Of a DNA stretch of 11,032 nucleotides, positions 1 to 8,300 are shown piece by piece; the first letter of the stretch is position 1; the number at the start of each line of letters is the position of its first letter. Under the pieces are notes generated by a model, which was given only the letters and a program-made list of their open reading frames with translations, had not been told where the DNA came from and did no database searches. Source of the DNA: an uncultured Lachnospiraceae bacterium (GTDB lineage Bacteria; Bacillota_A; Clostridia; Lachnospirales; Lachnospiraceae); the NCBI GenBank assembly GCA_910588595.1, contig CAJUQU010000109.1, positions 1-11,032 on the forward strand. Reading direction: 5' to 3'. Made by a program: the position numbers and the translations under genes.

Positions 1-666
1 GGCATGGAGGCAAGGTTTGTGAACGGTCTGCGCGTCACCGATGATGCGACCATGGAGATCGCGGAGATGGTGCTTGGCAAGGTCAACAAGAGCCTTGTGA
101 CGATGGTGCAGGAGCTCGGCGTGAAGGCGGTCGGTGTCAGCGGGAAGGACGGCGGCCTGCTGAAGGTGGACAGAAAGTACGCGGACGGGCAGGACATCGG
201 CTTTGTGGGGAATATCCGCGAGGTCGATCCCAAGGTGCTGTTTGACCTGATCGAGAAGGATTTCCTGCCGATCGTTGCGCCGATCGGTCTCGACGACAAG
301 TTTCAGACGTATAATATCAACGCGGACGACGCGGCGTGTGCCATCGCGAAGGCGGTCGGCGCGGAGAAGCTGGCATTTCTGACGGATATCGAGGGGCTGT
401 ACAAGGATATCAACGACAAGTCGTCCTTCATCTCAAGGATCTCGGCGTCGCAGGCGGAACAGCTCATCGAGGACGGCTTTATCGGCGGCGGCATGCTCCC
501 GAAGCTCGGCAACTGCACCAGCGCGATCAAGAACGGCGTCAACCGCGTGCATATCCTCGACGGACGGATCCCGCACTGCCTGCTTCTGGAGATCTTCACC
601 AGAAACGGTATCGGTACGGCGATCGTCAAGGACGAGGATCTGGAGAACATGGACGGGGAAGTGTAG
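1..666 (+). CDS. argB: acetylglutamate kinase, 5'-truncated by window edge
   Basis: This enzyme phosphorylates N-acetyl-L-glutamate with ATP, the second step of arginine/ornithine synthesis, in the cytoplasm. The frame is already open at base 1 (a GGC codon precedes the first ATG at 4), so the real start and roughly the first quarter of the protein, including the N-terminal ATP-binding lysine/glycine motif, lie upstream. The visible part carries the family landmarks in order: NGLRVTD at about 19-39 with the substrate-binding Arg, the SGKDGG segment near 139-156, NINAD at 313-327 (Asn and Asp of the active site), the FLTDIEGLY strand-turn near 379, and GGGMLPK at 484-504 with the conserved Lys near the phosphates. 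The stop is TAG at 664-666. argD follows after 89 bases, fitting an arginine operon. No argC, argJ or argF is visible. The ATG at 4 should not be taken as the true start. Confidence 0.96.
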   Translation, partial: GMEARFVNGLRVTDDATMEIAEMVLGKVNKSLVTMVQELGVKAVGVSGKDGGLLKVDRKYADGQDIGFVGNIREVDPKVLFDLIEKDFLPIVAPIGLDDKFQTYNINADDAACAIAKAVGAEKLAFLTDIEGLYKDINDKSSFISRISASQAEQLIEDGFIGGGMLPKLGNCTSAIKNGVNRVHILDGRIPHCLLLEIFTRNGIGTAIVKDEDLENMDGEV

Positions 667-755
667 CGCGTTCTGTTCGGATGGCGTTCAAAGGAACGGG
701 CTGCACGAAGAGTGATGCAGTGGAGAGATAGTACAGGGTAAATGGAGATCAGATT

Positions 756-1970
756 ATGAATATGAAGGAATATATTGAGGAAGCCGAGTCCGCGCTGCTT
801 CACACTTACAACCGCTATCAGATCGTGTGGGACAGGGGCGACGGCATGTACCTGTACGATATCGAGGGGAAAAAATACCTCGATTTCGTGGCGGGGATCG
901 CGGTGTTCGCACTCGGGTACAATAACAGGGCGTACAATGACGCGCTGAAAGCGCAGATCGACAAGGTGATCCACACATCAAACTATTATTACAATATCCC
1001 TGCGGTCGAGGCGGCGAAGAAGCTCAAAAAGATCTCGGGCATGGACAGAGTCTTTTTTACAAACAGCGGCGCGGAGGCGGTCGAGGGAGCCTTGAAGGCT
1101 GCGAGGAAATATGCGTTTTTGCGCGACGGGCATACAGACCACGAGATCATCGCCATGAACCACTCCTTCCACGGCAGGACGTTCGGGGCGCTCTCTGTCA
1201 CGGGGAATCCGCACTACAGGGAGGCGTTCGAGCCGATGATCGGCAACGTCAGGTTCGCTGATTTTAACGATTTTGAGAGTGTCAGGGCGCAGGTGACGGA
1301 CAAAACCTGTGCGGTCATCTTTGAGACCGTACAGGGGGAGGGCGGCATCTACCCGGCGACGGAGGCGTTCTTGAGCCAGGTCAGGGCGCTCTGTGACGAG
1401 AGGGATATCCTGCTGATATTGGACGAGATCCAGTGCGGCATGGGACGGACGGGAACGATGTACGCATGGCAGCGCTATGGCATCAAGCCGGATATCATGA
1501 CGAGTGCCAAGGCGGTCGGCTGCGGCATTCCTGTCGGGGCGTTTATGATGACAGAGCGGGTGGCACAGCACTCCCTGACGAGCGGCGACCACGGGACGAC
1601 CTACGGCGGAAATCCGCTCGCGTGTGCGGCGGTGTCAAAGGTGATCGATCTTTTTGAGGAACAGGATATACTGAGCAATGTCGGCGAGACAGGGGCATAC
1701 TTGTACGAGAAGCTCGATGCGCTGGCGGCAAAGTATGACCGGATCAAGGCGCACAGGGGTGTCGGTCTGATGCAGGGGTTAGAGTGCGGCGGACCTGTGG
1801 GGGAGATCATCAACAGGGCGGTCGAGAAGGGGCTTTTGCTGATCAATGCGGGGACAACTGTTATCCGGTTCATTCCGCCGCTGATCGCGTCAAAGAAGGA
1901 TGTGGATGACATGACAGCGATCTTGGACGAATGCTTATCGGAGATGGATGCAGCAGATAATATGCAGTGA
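756..1970 (+). CDS. argD: acetylornithine aminotransferase
   Basis: This is a PLP-dependent class III aminotransferase that converts N-acetylglutamate semialdehyde plus glutamate to N-acetylornithine and 2-oxoglutarate. At 404 residues it has the usual family length. Visible landmarks are GIAVFALGY (about 47-55), TNSGAEAVEGALKAAR (102-117, PLP phosphate binding), the HSFHGRT segment (136-142), ETVQGEGG (190-197), the LDEIQCGMGRTG segment (222-233, with PLP-ring Asp223), and the SAKAVGCGIPVGA segment, in which Lys252 (codon 1509-1511) forms the Schiff base. TTYGGNPLACA near the C-terminal third is also typical. The ATG at 756 sits 8 bases after a GGAG at 744-747; an in-frame ATG two codons later is possible. 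Adjacency to argB supports argD over related ornithine, succinylornithine or GABA aminotransferases, though many such enzymes overlap in substrate. Confidence 0.95.
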   Translation: MNMKEYIEEAESALLHTYNRYQIVWDRGDGMYLYDIEGKKYLDFVAGIAVFALGYNNRAYNDALKAQIDKVIHTSNYYYNIPAVEAAKKLKKISGMDRVFFTNSGAEAVEGALKAARKYAFLRDGHTDHEIIAMNHSFHGRTFGALSVTGNPHYREAFEPMIGNVRFADFNDFESVRAQVTDKTCAVIFETVQGEGGIYPATEAFLSQVRALCDERDILLILDEIQCGMGRTGTMYAWQRYGIKPDIMTSAKAVGCGIPVGAFMMTERVAQHSLTSGDHGTTYGGNPLACAAVSKVIDLFEEQDILSNVGETGAYLYEKLDALAAKYDRIKAHRGVGLMQGLECGGPVGEIINRAVEKGLLLINAGTTVIRFIPPLIASKKDVDDMTAILDECLSEMDAADNMQ

Positions 1971-1987
1971 TTTTATGAGGATATTAA

Positions 1988-3475
1988 ATGAGACACAGTA
2001 GAATAAAAAAGAGGCTGTTATGGGGTGCAGTTGTACTTACAGTGGCGGCTGTTTTGTCAGGTGCGGCATTTTTCTATCATGTGAAGCGCGGTGCGGAAGG
2101 AGATTCATTTTCGGAGTTTGGAAACCGGAAAGAGACGATCCGTCTATGGTATACAGATGACGCATTGACGGCTTATCTGAACAGTAAGGCGTTAGAGTTT
2201 TACGAGAGCACGGACATCCGGGTGGATGTGAGGCTGGTATCAGGACTCGAGTATCTTGAGGCGGTCAATGCGGCGAGCCTGGATGAGGAGATCGATACAC
2301 CGGATCTCTATATCCTGAGCAATGATTCTCTGGAGAAAGCATATCTGGCTGGACTTGCGACACAGCTGCCGGATACGGCGCCTGTTTATGAGGAGCAGCT
2401 GTTTTCGCAGCCAGCGCGCAATGCAGTGCAGTATGATGGAAAGTATGTGGCTTGTCCGATGTACTATGAAACGAGTGCACTGCTGTATAATAAGACCTAT
2501 CTGCAGCAGATCGCGGACGAGGCAAACAGCGTCGAGGGAGAAGATACTGGTGAAGAACAGTCCGGTGAGGCACAGGCAGCCCAGACTGTCACGGCGCAGC
2601 AGCTGATCCCCACGTCGATCGTGGATATTCTGACCTATGCAGACCAATATTCGACGCCGGAAAATGTAGAGTATTTCTTCCGATGGGATGTATCGGATAT
2701 ATTCTATAATTACTTTTTTATAGGAAATTATATATCGGTGGGCGGAGCGGCAGGGGATGATAAATCCCTGATCGACATCTACAATACAGAATCGGTATCC
2801 AGCCTGAAGGTGTATCAGGAGATGAACCAGTTCTTTTCCATTGATCCAAAAGAAACGAATTACGATGCGATCATGCAGGAGTTTCAGGAGGGAAGGACCA
2901 TCTATACGATCGCGACAAGCGACTGTATCAGAAGACTGGACGAGGCTGCGAAAAACGGTGAGTTTGTCTATGAATACGGGATCGCAAAGCTCCCGGACAT
3001 CAATCAGGAGCTTACGACCAGGGGGATGTCAGTGACCAATGCGCTTGTCATCAACGGGTATTCGGAGCACAAGGAGTCAGCGGGGCGGCTGATGGAATAT
3101 CTGATCAGGAATGCAAATTCCGATCTGTACAGTATGACAGGGAAACTCTCATCGGTGATTCAGGATACCTACGAAAATGAGCATGAGGCTGCCTTTATGG
3201 AAAATTATAAGGAATCCGTTCCGATTCCGAAGATGCTGGAAACTGGAAACTTCTGGGTGGAGCTTGAGATCTGCTTTGCAAAAGTCTGGGGCGGGGAGGA
3301 TGCGAATACGCAGCTGAGACAGCTTTCCGAGCAGATCATGACGCAGCTTGCCGGGGAGCCTGTGTCGGAACAGCCTATTGAAGATCCACAAGTAGAGCTG
3401 CTGCCGGCTGTCGAGTATGAGGAGGGCACAGGGGAGCTGGATGTCACGCCCGAACCGCAGGGACCATCAGAGTAA
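1988..3475 (+). CDS. membrane-anchored extracellular solute-binding protein (MalE-type fold), orphan
   Basis: A 495-residue protein with a basic N-terminus and a single hydrophobic segment (about residues 9-32), but no lipobox cysteine, so it is probably membrane-anchored by an uncleaved signal rather than a lipoprotein; cleavage near residues 25-28 cannot be excluded. The rest resembles ABC-transporter family 1 binding proteins: an IRLWYTD first strand (51-57), DTPDLYIL (103-110), MYYETSALLYNKTYL (158-172) and GMSVTNALVINGYSEHKESA in the second lobe. Residues about 178-205 form an acidic Glu/Gly/Ala/Gln-rich insert, and the last 40 or so residues are an acidic Pro-rich tail. GAGG at 1977-1980 gives 7-base spacing to the ATG, and only 17 bases separate it from argD, so co-transcription is likely. 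No permease or ATPase gene adjoins it, and the ligand cannot be read from the sequence. MalE-fold proteins usually bind sugars. A sensory or stress role is also possible. Confidence 0.8.
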   Translation: MRHSRIKKRLLWGAVVLTVAAVLSGAAFFYHVKRGAEGDSFSEFGNRKETIRLWYTDDALTAYLNSKALEFYESTDIRVDVRLVSGLEYLEAVNAASLDEEIDTPDLYILSNDSLEKAYLAGLATQLPDTAPVYEEQLFSQPARNAVQYDGKYVACPMYYETSALLYNKTYLQQIADEANSVEGEDTGEEQSGEAQAAQTVTAQQLIPTSIVDILTYADQYSTPENVEYFFRWDVSDIFYNYFFIGNYISVGGAAGDDKSLIDIYNTESVSSLKVYQEMNQFFSIDPKETNYDAIMQEFQEGRTIYTIATSDCIRRLDEAAKNGEFVYEYGIAKLPDINQELTTRGMSVTNALVINGYSEHKESAGRLMEYLIRNANSDLYSMTGKLSSVIQDTYENEHEAAFMENYKESVPIPKMLETGNFWVELEICFAKVWGGEDANTQLRQLSEQIMTQLAGEPVSEQPIEDPQVELLPAVEYEEGTGELDVTPEPQGPSE

Positions 3476-3527
3476 TACAGCGCAGATTTTTTACAACTTT
3501 GAGAATAATTTTCTTGAATAATCCAAT

Positions 3528-3533
3528 TATAAT
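3528..3533 (+). promoter_or_regulatory. candidate -10 box upstream of the YdcZ-family gene
   Basis: A perfect TATAAT lies about 100 bases before the start codon at 3633, in an AT-rich stretch following the previous stop. No good -35 hexamer is found at 16-18 bases, and there is no TG extension, so the call rests on the -10 alone. It would start RNA near base 3540, just before the structured leader. Confidence 0.35.
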
Positions 3534-3544
3534 TGTAAACTGGT

Positions 3545-3607
3545 GACAACAGTTCAGAACGTCAGTGCGATGCTGCGGCGATGCGCTGGATCGTCACAAC
3601 TGCTGTC
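3545..3607 (+). other. potential structured 5' leader of the YdcZ-family gene
   Basis: Bases 3545-3554 can pair with 3598-3607 (9 of 10 pairs, one A-C mismatch). Inside this, 3562-3568 can pair with 3583-3589 (7 pairs, two of them G-U). The fold would fill almost all of the untranslated leader between the candidate transcription start and the GGAGG ribosome binding site at 3619-3623. I do not recognise a known riboswitch class here, and in particular I see no guanidine-riboswitch motif. It could be chance pairing. Confidence 0.3.
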
Positions 3608-3632
3608 CGGATAGAAACGGAGGTTTACGATT

Positions 3633-4064
3633 ATGGTTGGATTTTTGATTGCGCTGATATCGGGGGCATTGATGAGTGTGCAGGGGGTGTTTAACACGAA
3701 GGTGACGGAGGCGTCGAGCATGTGGGCGGCAAATGCGTTTGTTCAGTTCACGGCATTTCTGGTGTGCATCGCGACATGGCTGGTTGCGGACAGGACCTCT
3801 TTTCGCGAAGTGATCGCCGTGGAACCCAAATACGTTCTGCTCGGCGGTGCCATCGGGGCATTTATCACGCTGACAGTCATCAAGAGTATGGACGCGTTGG
3901 GACCTGCAAAGGCGGTGATGCTCATTGTCATCGCACAGCTGATCGTTGCGTATCTGATAGAGCTTTTCGGGCTGTTTGGCGTGGATAAACAGCCGTTTCG
4001 CTGGCAGAAAGTCATCGGTGCGCTGATCGCCATCGGCGGATTTGTGCTGTTCAAGTGGGAATAA
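3633..4064 (+). CDS. YdcZ/DUF606-family DMT superfamily membrane transporter
   Basis: A 143-residue, very hydrophobic protein with five predicted membrane helices (about residues 2-20, 32-52, 67-86, 90-115 and 126-142). The arrangement matches the DUF606 (E. coli YdcZ) half-size members of the drug/metabolite transporter superfamily, which have about 140-150 residues. Family-like features are the GALMSVQGVFNTKV segment in helix 1 with Gln17, the glycine-rich GGAIGAF of helix 3, and ALGPAKAVMLIVIAQLI leading helix 4. Half-size DMT proteins generally work as dimers, and the substrate of this family is poorly known. The start has GGAGG at 3619-3623, 9 bases ahead. A candidate promoter and a structured leader lie upstream, so it is probably its own transcription unit, separate from the binding-protein gene. 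The sbcD promoter begins 5 bases after its stop. Confidence 0.82.
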   Translation: MVGFLIALISGALMSVQGVFNTKVTEASSMWAANAFVQFTAFLVCIATWLVADRTSFREVIAVEPKYVLLGGAIGAFITLTVIKSMDALGPAKAVMLIVIAQLIVAYLIELFGLFGVDKQPFRWQKVIGALIAIGGFVLFKWE

Positions 4065-4068
4065 ATAG

Positions 4069-4097
4069 TTGTGTAAAAGAGATAAATCCTGTAAAAT
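4069..4097 (+). promoter_or_regulatory. sigma-A-type promoter for sbcDC
   Basis: TTGTGT (4069-4074) and TAAAAT (4092-4097) are separated by exactly 17 bases, close to the TTGACA/TATAAT consensus (3 of 6 and 5 of 6 matches). Transcription would start near 4104, giving a leader of about 100 bases before sbcD. The promoter begins just 5 bases after the preceding stop codon. Confidence 0.6.
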
Positions 4098-4120
4098 AGC
4101 ATATGTGAGAAAACATAGAT

Positions 4121-4159
4121 CGCAGGTCAGTTCCTCATGTTAACAGGGATTGACCTGTG
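4121..4159 (+). other. long leader hairpin upstream of sbcD
   Basis: Bases 4121-4135 pair with 4145-4159: 15 consecutive base pairs including three G-U pairs, with a 9-base loop (4136-4144). No U-run follows, so it does not look like an intrinsic terminator. It lies between the predicted sbcD promoter and its ribosome binding site. A weaker second stem (4156-4162 with 4171-4179, 2-base bulge) overlaps its 3' edge and would compete with it, so the leader has two alternative folds. Confidence 0.6.
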
Positions 4160-4202
4160 TGGTCTAAATGCCATACACAAGCGGAGAAGGGAATAAGATA
4201 CC

Positions 4203-5348
4203 ATGAAATTATTACATATATCTGATCTTCACATCGGAAAACGGGTAAATGAGTTTTCGATGATCGAGGATCAAAAATACATCTTGCGGCGGATCCTTGC
4301 CATTGCGGACGAAGAGCAGGCGGACGGCGTTATGATCGCGGGCGATATCTATGATAAGCCGGTGCCTTCCGCGGAGGCGGTCGGGGTGTTCGACTGGTTT
4401 CTGACAGAGCTTGCGGACCATGGAAAAAAGGTTTACGCTGTCAGCGGCAATCATGATTCTGCGGAGAGGATTGCGTTTGGAGCACAGCTTATGAGCGGCA
4501 GGGGAGTGTTTGTGTCACCTGTCTATCAGGGGGATCCGGTTATGGTTTCAGTGCAGGATCCCTACGGGGAGCTGTGCATTTATCTGCTGCCGTTCATCAA
4601 GCCGGCGGCAGTGCGCCATGCCCTGGAGGGGATACCGGATCTGGACGGAAAAACGCTGCCGGAGAGCTACCAGGACGCGGTGGCTCTGGCTGTGGAGCGC
4701 ATGAACGTCGATCGCAGTAAGCGCAATATCCTGATCGCACATCAGTTTGTGACTGGCGCCGGCAGATGCGATTCGGAGGAGGTGTCAGTCGGTGGTCTCG
4801 ACAATGTCGATGCGGATATTTTTGATGCGTTTGACTATGTGGCATTGGGGCATATCCACAGCCCGCAGTACATGAAGCGGGAGACAGTGCGCTACTGCGG
4901 GACCCCGTTAAAATACTCCTTTTCGGAGGCGGAACAGGAAAAGTCAGTCACCGTGGTGGAGCTTGGCGGGAAGGGGCAGGTTGGGATCTCCACAGTGCCT
5001 CTGGTTCCGCTGCATGATCTGCGTAGGATCCGCGGAACCTATCTGGAAGTGACGGCGCGCGATTTTTACCAGAATATGGACACGAAGGACTATGTGCAGA
5101 TCACGCTGACCGACGAGGAGGACATCCCCGACGGTCTGCAGAAGCTGCGCATCATTTATCCTAATCTGATGCGGCTGGAGTATGACAACAGCCGGACGAA
5201 ACAGAACCGTTTCATAGAGCGCGCCGAGGAGATCGAGCAGAAGTCAGAACTGGAATTGTTCGCGGAATTTTATGAGCTGCAGAATAATCAGCCGATGAGC
5301 GATGAGCAGACAGCGCTCGTCGCGCAACTGATCGAGGAATGCAAATGA
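4203..5348 (+). CDS. sbcD: exonuclease SbcCD subunit D (Mre11-type nuclease)
   Basis: SbcD is the metal-dependent nuclease subunit of the SbcCD complex, which cuts DNA hairpins and degrades duplex from blocked ends with ATP-driven help from SbcC. At 381 residues it has a normal family length. The phosphoesterase motifs are all present: I, SDLHIG with Asp8 and His10; II, AGDIYD with Asp48; III, SGNHDS with Asn83, His84 and Asp85; IV, AHQFV with His180; and V, GHIH with His217 and His219. The C-terminal part (from about residue 270) fits the capping and SbcC-binding region. A purine-rich ribosome binding site (4183-4192) precedes the ATG by about 10 bases. sbcC follows after 26 bases, the usual sbcD-sbcC order. 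The promoter and leader hairpin just upstream suggest the pair is expressed as its own operon. Confidence 0.96.
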   Translation: MKLLHISDLHIGKRVNEFSMIEDQKYILRRILAIADEEQADGVMIAGDIYDKPVPSAEAVGVFDWFLTELADHGKKVYAVSGNHDSAERIAFGAQLMSGRGVFVSPVYQGDPVMVSVQDPYGELCIYLLPFIKPAAVRHALEGIPDLDGKTLPESYQDAVALAVERMNVDRSKRNILIAHQFVTGAGRCDSEEVSVGGLDNVDADIFDAFDYVALGHIHSPQYMKRETVRYCGTPLKYSFSEAEQEKSVTVVELGGKGQVGISTVPLVPLHDLRRIRGTYLEVTARDFYQNMDTKDYVQITLTDEEDIPDGLQKLRIIYPNLMRLEYDNSRTKQNRFIERAEEIEQKSELELFAEFYELQNNQPMSDEQTALVAQLIEECK

Positions 5349-5374
5349 GATATACGAAAGGGGGATCAGCGTAA

Positions 5375-8300
5375 ATGAAACCGATAAAGCTGATCATAAG
5401 TGCGTTTGGACCGTATGCGGGAAATACAGAGATCGATTTTGAGCGCCTGGGCGGACAGGGGCTGTACCTGATCACCGGAGAGACCGGCGCAGGGAAAACG
5501 ACGATTTTTGACGCGATCGTGTTTGCCCTGTATGGGGAGGCGAGCGGAGATGTGCGCAAAGCAGACATGTTTCGCAGCAAATATGCAAAAGATGATGTGC
5601 CGACATTTGTCCTGTTTACATTTGATTACCGGGGGAAACGCTATCAGGTAAAGCGGAATCCGGAGTATCAGCGTCCCAAGGGAAGAGGGACGGGATACAC
5701 GACGCAGAAGGCGGAGGCAGAACTGGTTTATCCCGATGACAGGATGCCGGTCACAAAATCGAAAGAGGTGACAAAGGCGGTGACGGAACTGATCGGTCTG
5801 GACCGGAGGCAGTTTACGCAGATCGCGATGATCGCGCAGGGAGATTTTCAGAAGCTTCTGCTGGCGGGCACGGAGGAGCGGGGAAATATATTCCGCCAGA
5901 TCTTTAAGACAGGGGTGTTTCAGACACTGCAAAACAGACTCAAGGACGCGGTAAAGGCGCAGTGGGTGGAATACAGTGAGCTCAAACGGAGTATCAGCCA
6001 GTATATGGAAAGCATCGTGTGCACGCAGGACACACCCACTGCGGAGAAAATGCGCAGGCTTCACAAAGAAAAATTCGACGGCAGAGTCGGCGAAGGACTG
6101 GAGGTGCTGGGGCAGCTCTGCATGGAGGATGAGGCGGTGCTGAATGCGCTTGACGGGCAGATCGAGGAGCTGGATAAGCAGATCGAAAAGGAAAACCAGC
6201 TGATTGGAAATATCCATAAGATCCGGCAGCAGCAGGAGGAGCTGACCAGGAACCAGGAATTGCTGGCACAGCTCGAACCGCAGATGCAGCAGGCAACTGA
6301 GCGGTACCGCGAGGCACAGCAGGATGCAGAGGAGGTCGGGCAGCTTGCACTTGTGATCAAGGAACAGCAGAAAAATATTGCACTGTTCGACAAACTGCAG
6401 CAGGAGCAGGAAGCGCTTGCCGCGATCCAAAAGACGATCAGCCAGGAGACAATACATAAGCAGGGACTGGAGGAGCGCTGGCATGTGTCTGAGGCATCGT
6501 TACAGGCGGATTCGGAGGCGTTGAAGGGACTCTCCTTCGCAGGCGAGGAGAAAGCGCGCCTGGAAAACAATAAGGACAGGCTGCTGCTGCAGATGAAACG
6601 CCTGCATGAGCAGCAAAGCGGCTGGGAGCGGGAGAGGGCGCGTCAGCAGGAGATGGAGCAGGACATCACAAGACAGCAGGAACAGACAACGGCGCTTGCG
6701 GCTAAGACCGCACAGCTGCAGGAACAGATCGCGCAGCTGGCAGACAGGGAGACAATGCTTGCTGTGACAGAGGATCTGCAGGAAAGGCTCTCGGAGCAGG
6801 AGAGATCGCTGCAGCAGGTGCAGGCACAGCAGCTGGAGAACCAAAAACGAATGCGGCATATTGCAGATACCATCGAGAGACTGCAGAGGGAGGAAGAGTC
6901 ACTCTGTGAGGTGCAGACGCAGCGAATGGATGCGCTTGCGCATCTGAAAAATGCAGGGGAGACGCAGCTAAAGTGGCAGCATGAGACCGATCTGGCAAGG
7001 GAGCAGCTCGCCGTATTTGAGGGGCAGAGGGACAGTCTGCGTGCACTTGAACGGGCGGCGGCAGAATGTAAAGCAGCGTATCAGAAAGCACAGGAGCGGG
7101 AACAGGCGCATCAGAAGCAGCAAATACTCTGGCGGGATGCGTGGGAGCGTGTCAAAGATGCGGATACCCGCAGGCTGAAGCTCGGACAGGAACAGGCTGA
7201 TCTGGATAAGCAGAAACAGGATTGTGCGAAACTGTCAGATGAGATCCGGCTTTTGAAACAACAAGATAGTGAACTGCGCACAACACAGGATGCGTACCGC
7301 CAGGCATCGGATGAGAAGGAGCGGATCAGCGCAGATTACAGGGATATGGAGCAGCGCTTTCTGGACGCGCAGGCCGGAATGCTTGCGCGCGCATTAAAAG
7401 AGGGAGCACGCTGTCCTGTCTGCGGCAATACGCATCACCCAGATTTGGCGCAGATGCCTCAAGCTGCGCCGGAGAAGGCGCAAGTCGATCGGAAGAAAGC
7501 ACAGCTCACCGAGGCGGAGAAGAAAGCGGAGGGGCTGAGTGTTTCGGCAGGACATTTAAAAACGCGGTTGGCAGAGCAGAAAGAGGCGGTCTTAGCGCTG
7601 GCGGAACGTGTTTTGGGCGAATCGTATGCGCTGAGCTCACCATGCTTGGAGAGTGATGATGGGACTGTCCGGGGGGATGGGACAAAAGCGGCGTCAGAAG
7701 AAAACAGTGGTATCAATATATGCAAACTGCAGGAAAAGCTTTCAGAGAAAGAACGTCAGTTTGGAGAAAAGCAAAAGGAACTTGCGACAGCTGTGATAAA
7801 TACAGAAAAGGACCAGACCCGAAAGGAGGAGCTGGACAAACTGATCCAGGAGGGAGAATCCACACAGAAGCAGTTAAATGCACAGCTGCAACAGGAAAAT
7901 CAAGCGTATGCGGCATCGCAGGGCAAGCTGGACGAGAAACACTGCCAGTGGGAGAAGATGCTCACAGAGCTGCAATTCCCTGACACCGTGGGCGGGGAAG
8001 AAAAGGCGATGAGAGAATATCTGCAAGGAAGACTGGGAGAGTGTGAGGCACAGTTAAGACAGGCAGCTGCAGACAAAAAGAGACAGGAACAGCTCGGCAG
8101 TGAGGCAGAGCGCTGTGAGGAGGAGAGGAAGCAGCTGCAGGAACAGATCAGCGCACAGGTAACACAGCAGGCAGAGTGTACTGGTCAGGATCAGACACTG
8201 CTGAGACAGATATCAAGTGAGCTGGAGAAAGCCAAAAAACTGTGCGGGGAAGTACAATGCCACATTGGGCAGATCAAGGAGCTGCAGGCAGAATATACGA

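Noticed and set aside
685..698. CGTTC-AAAG-GAACG small hairpin in the argB-argD spacer
   Set aside because: It has only five pairs and no U-run, so it is not a terminator. The two genes are more likely co-transcribed.
303..974. A 223-codon - strand open frame across argB and the argB-argD spacer
   Set aside because: It overlaps well-identified argB and argD coding sequence, has no recognisable motif, and is explained by GC-rich codon bias.
3487..3492. Run of six T bases after the binding-protein stop, considered as an intrinsic terminator
   Set aside because: No GC-rich stem precedes the T-run.
4102..4117. TATGT/ACATA 5-bp inverted repeat near the sbcD transcription start
   Set aside because: It is too short and AT-rich to distinguish from chance. 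The neighbouring 15-bp hairpin is the stronger signal.
5366..6484. A 372-codon open frame on the - strand inside sbcC
   Set aside because: It lies opposite the coiled-coil coding region of sbcC. The Leu/Gln-rich translation is what CAG/CTG-rich coiled-coil DNA yields in antisense, and it shows no recognisable domain.
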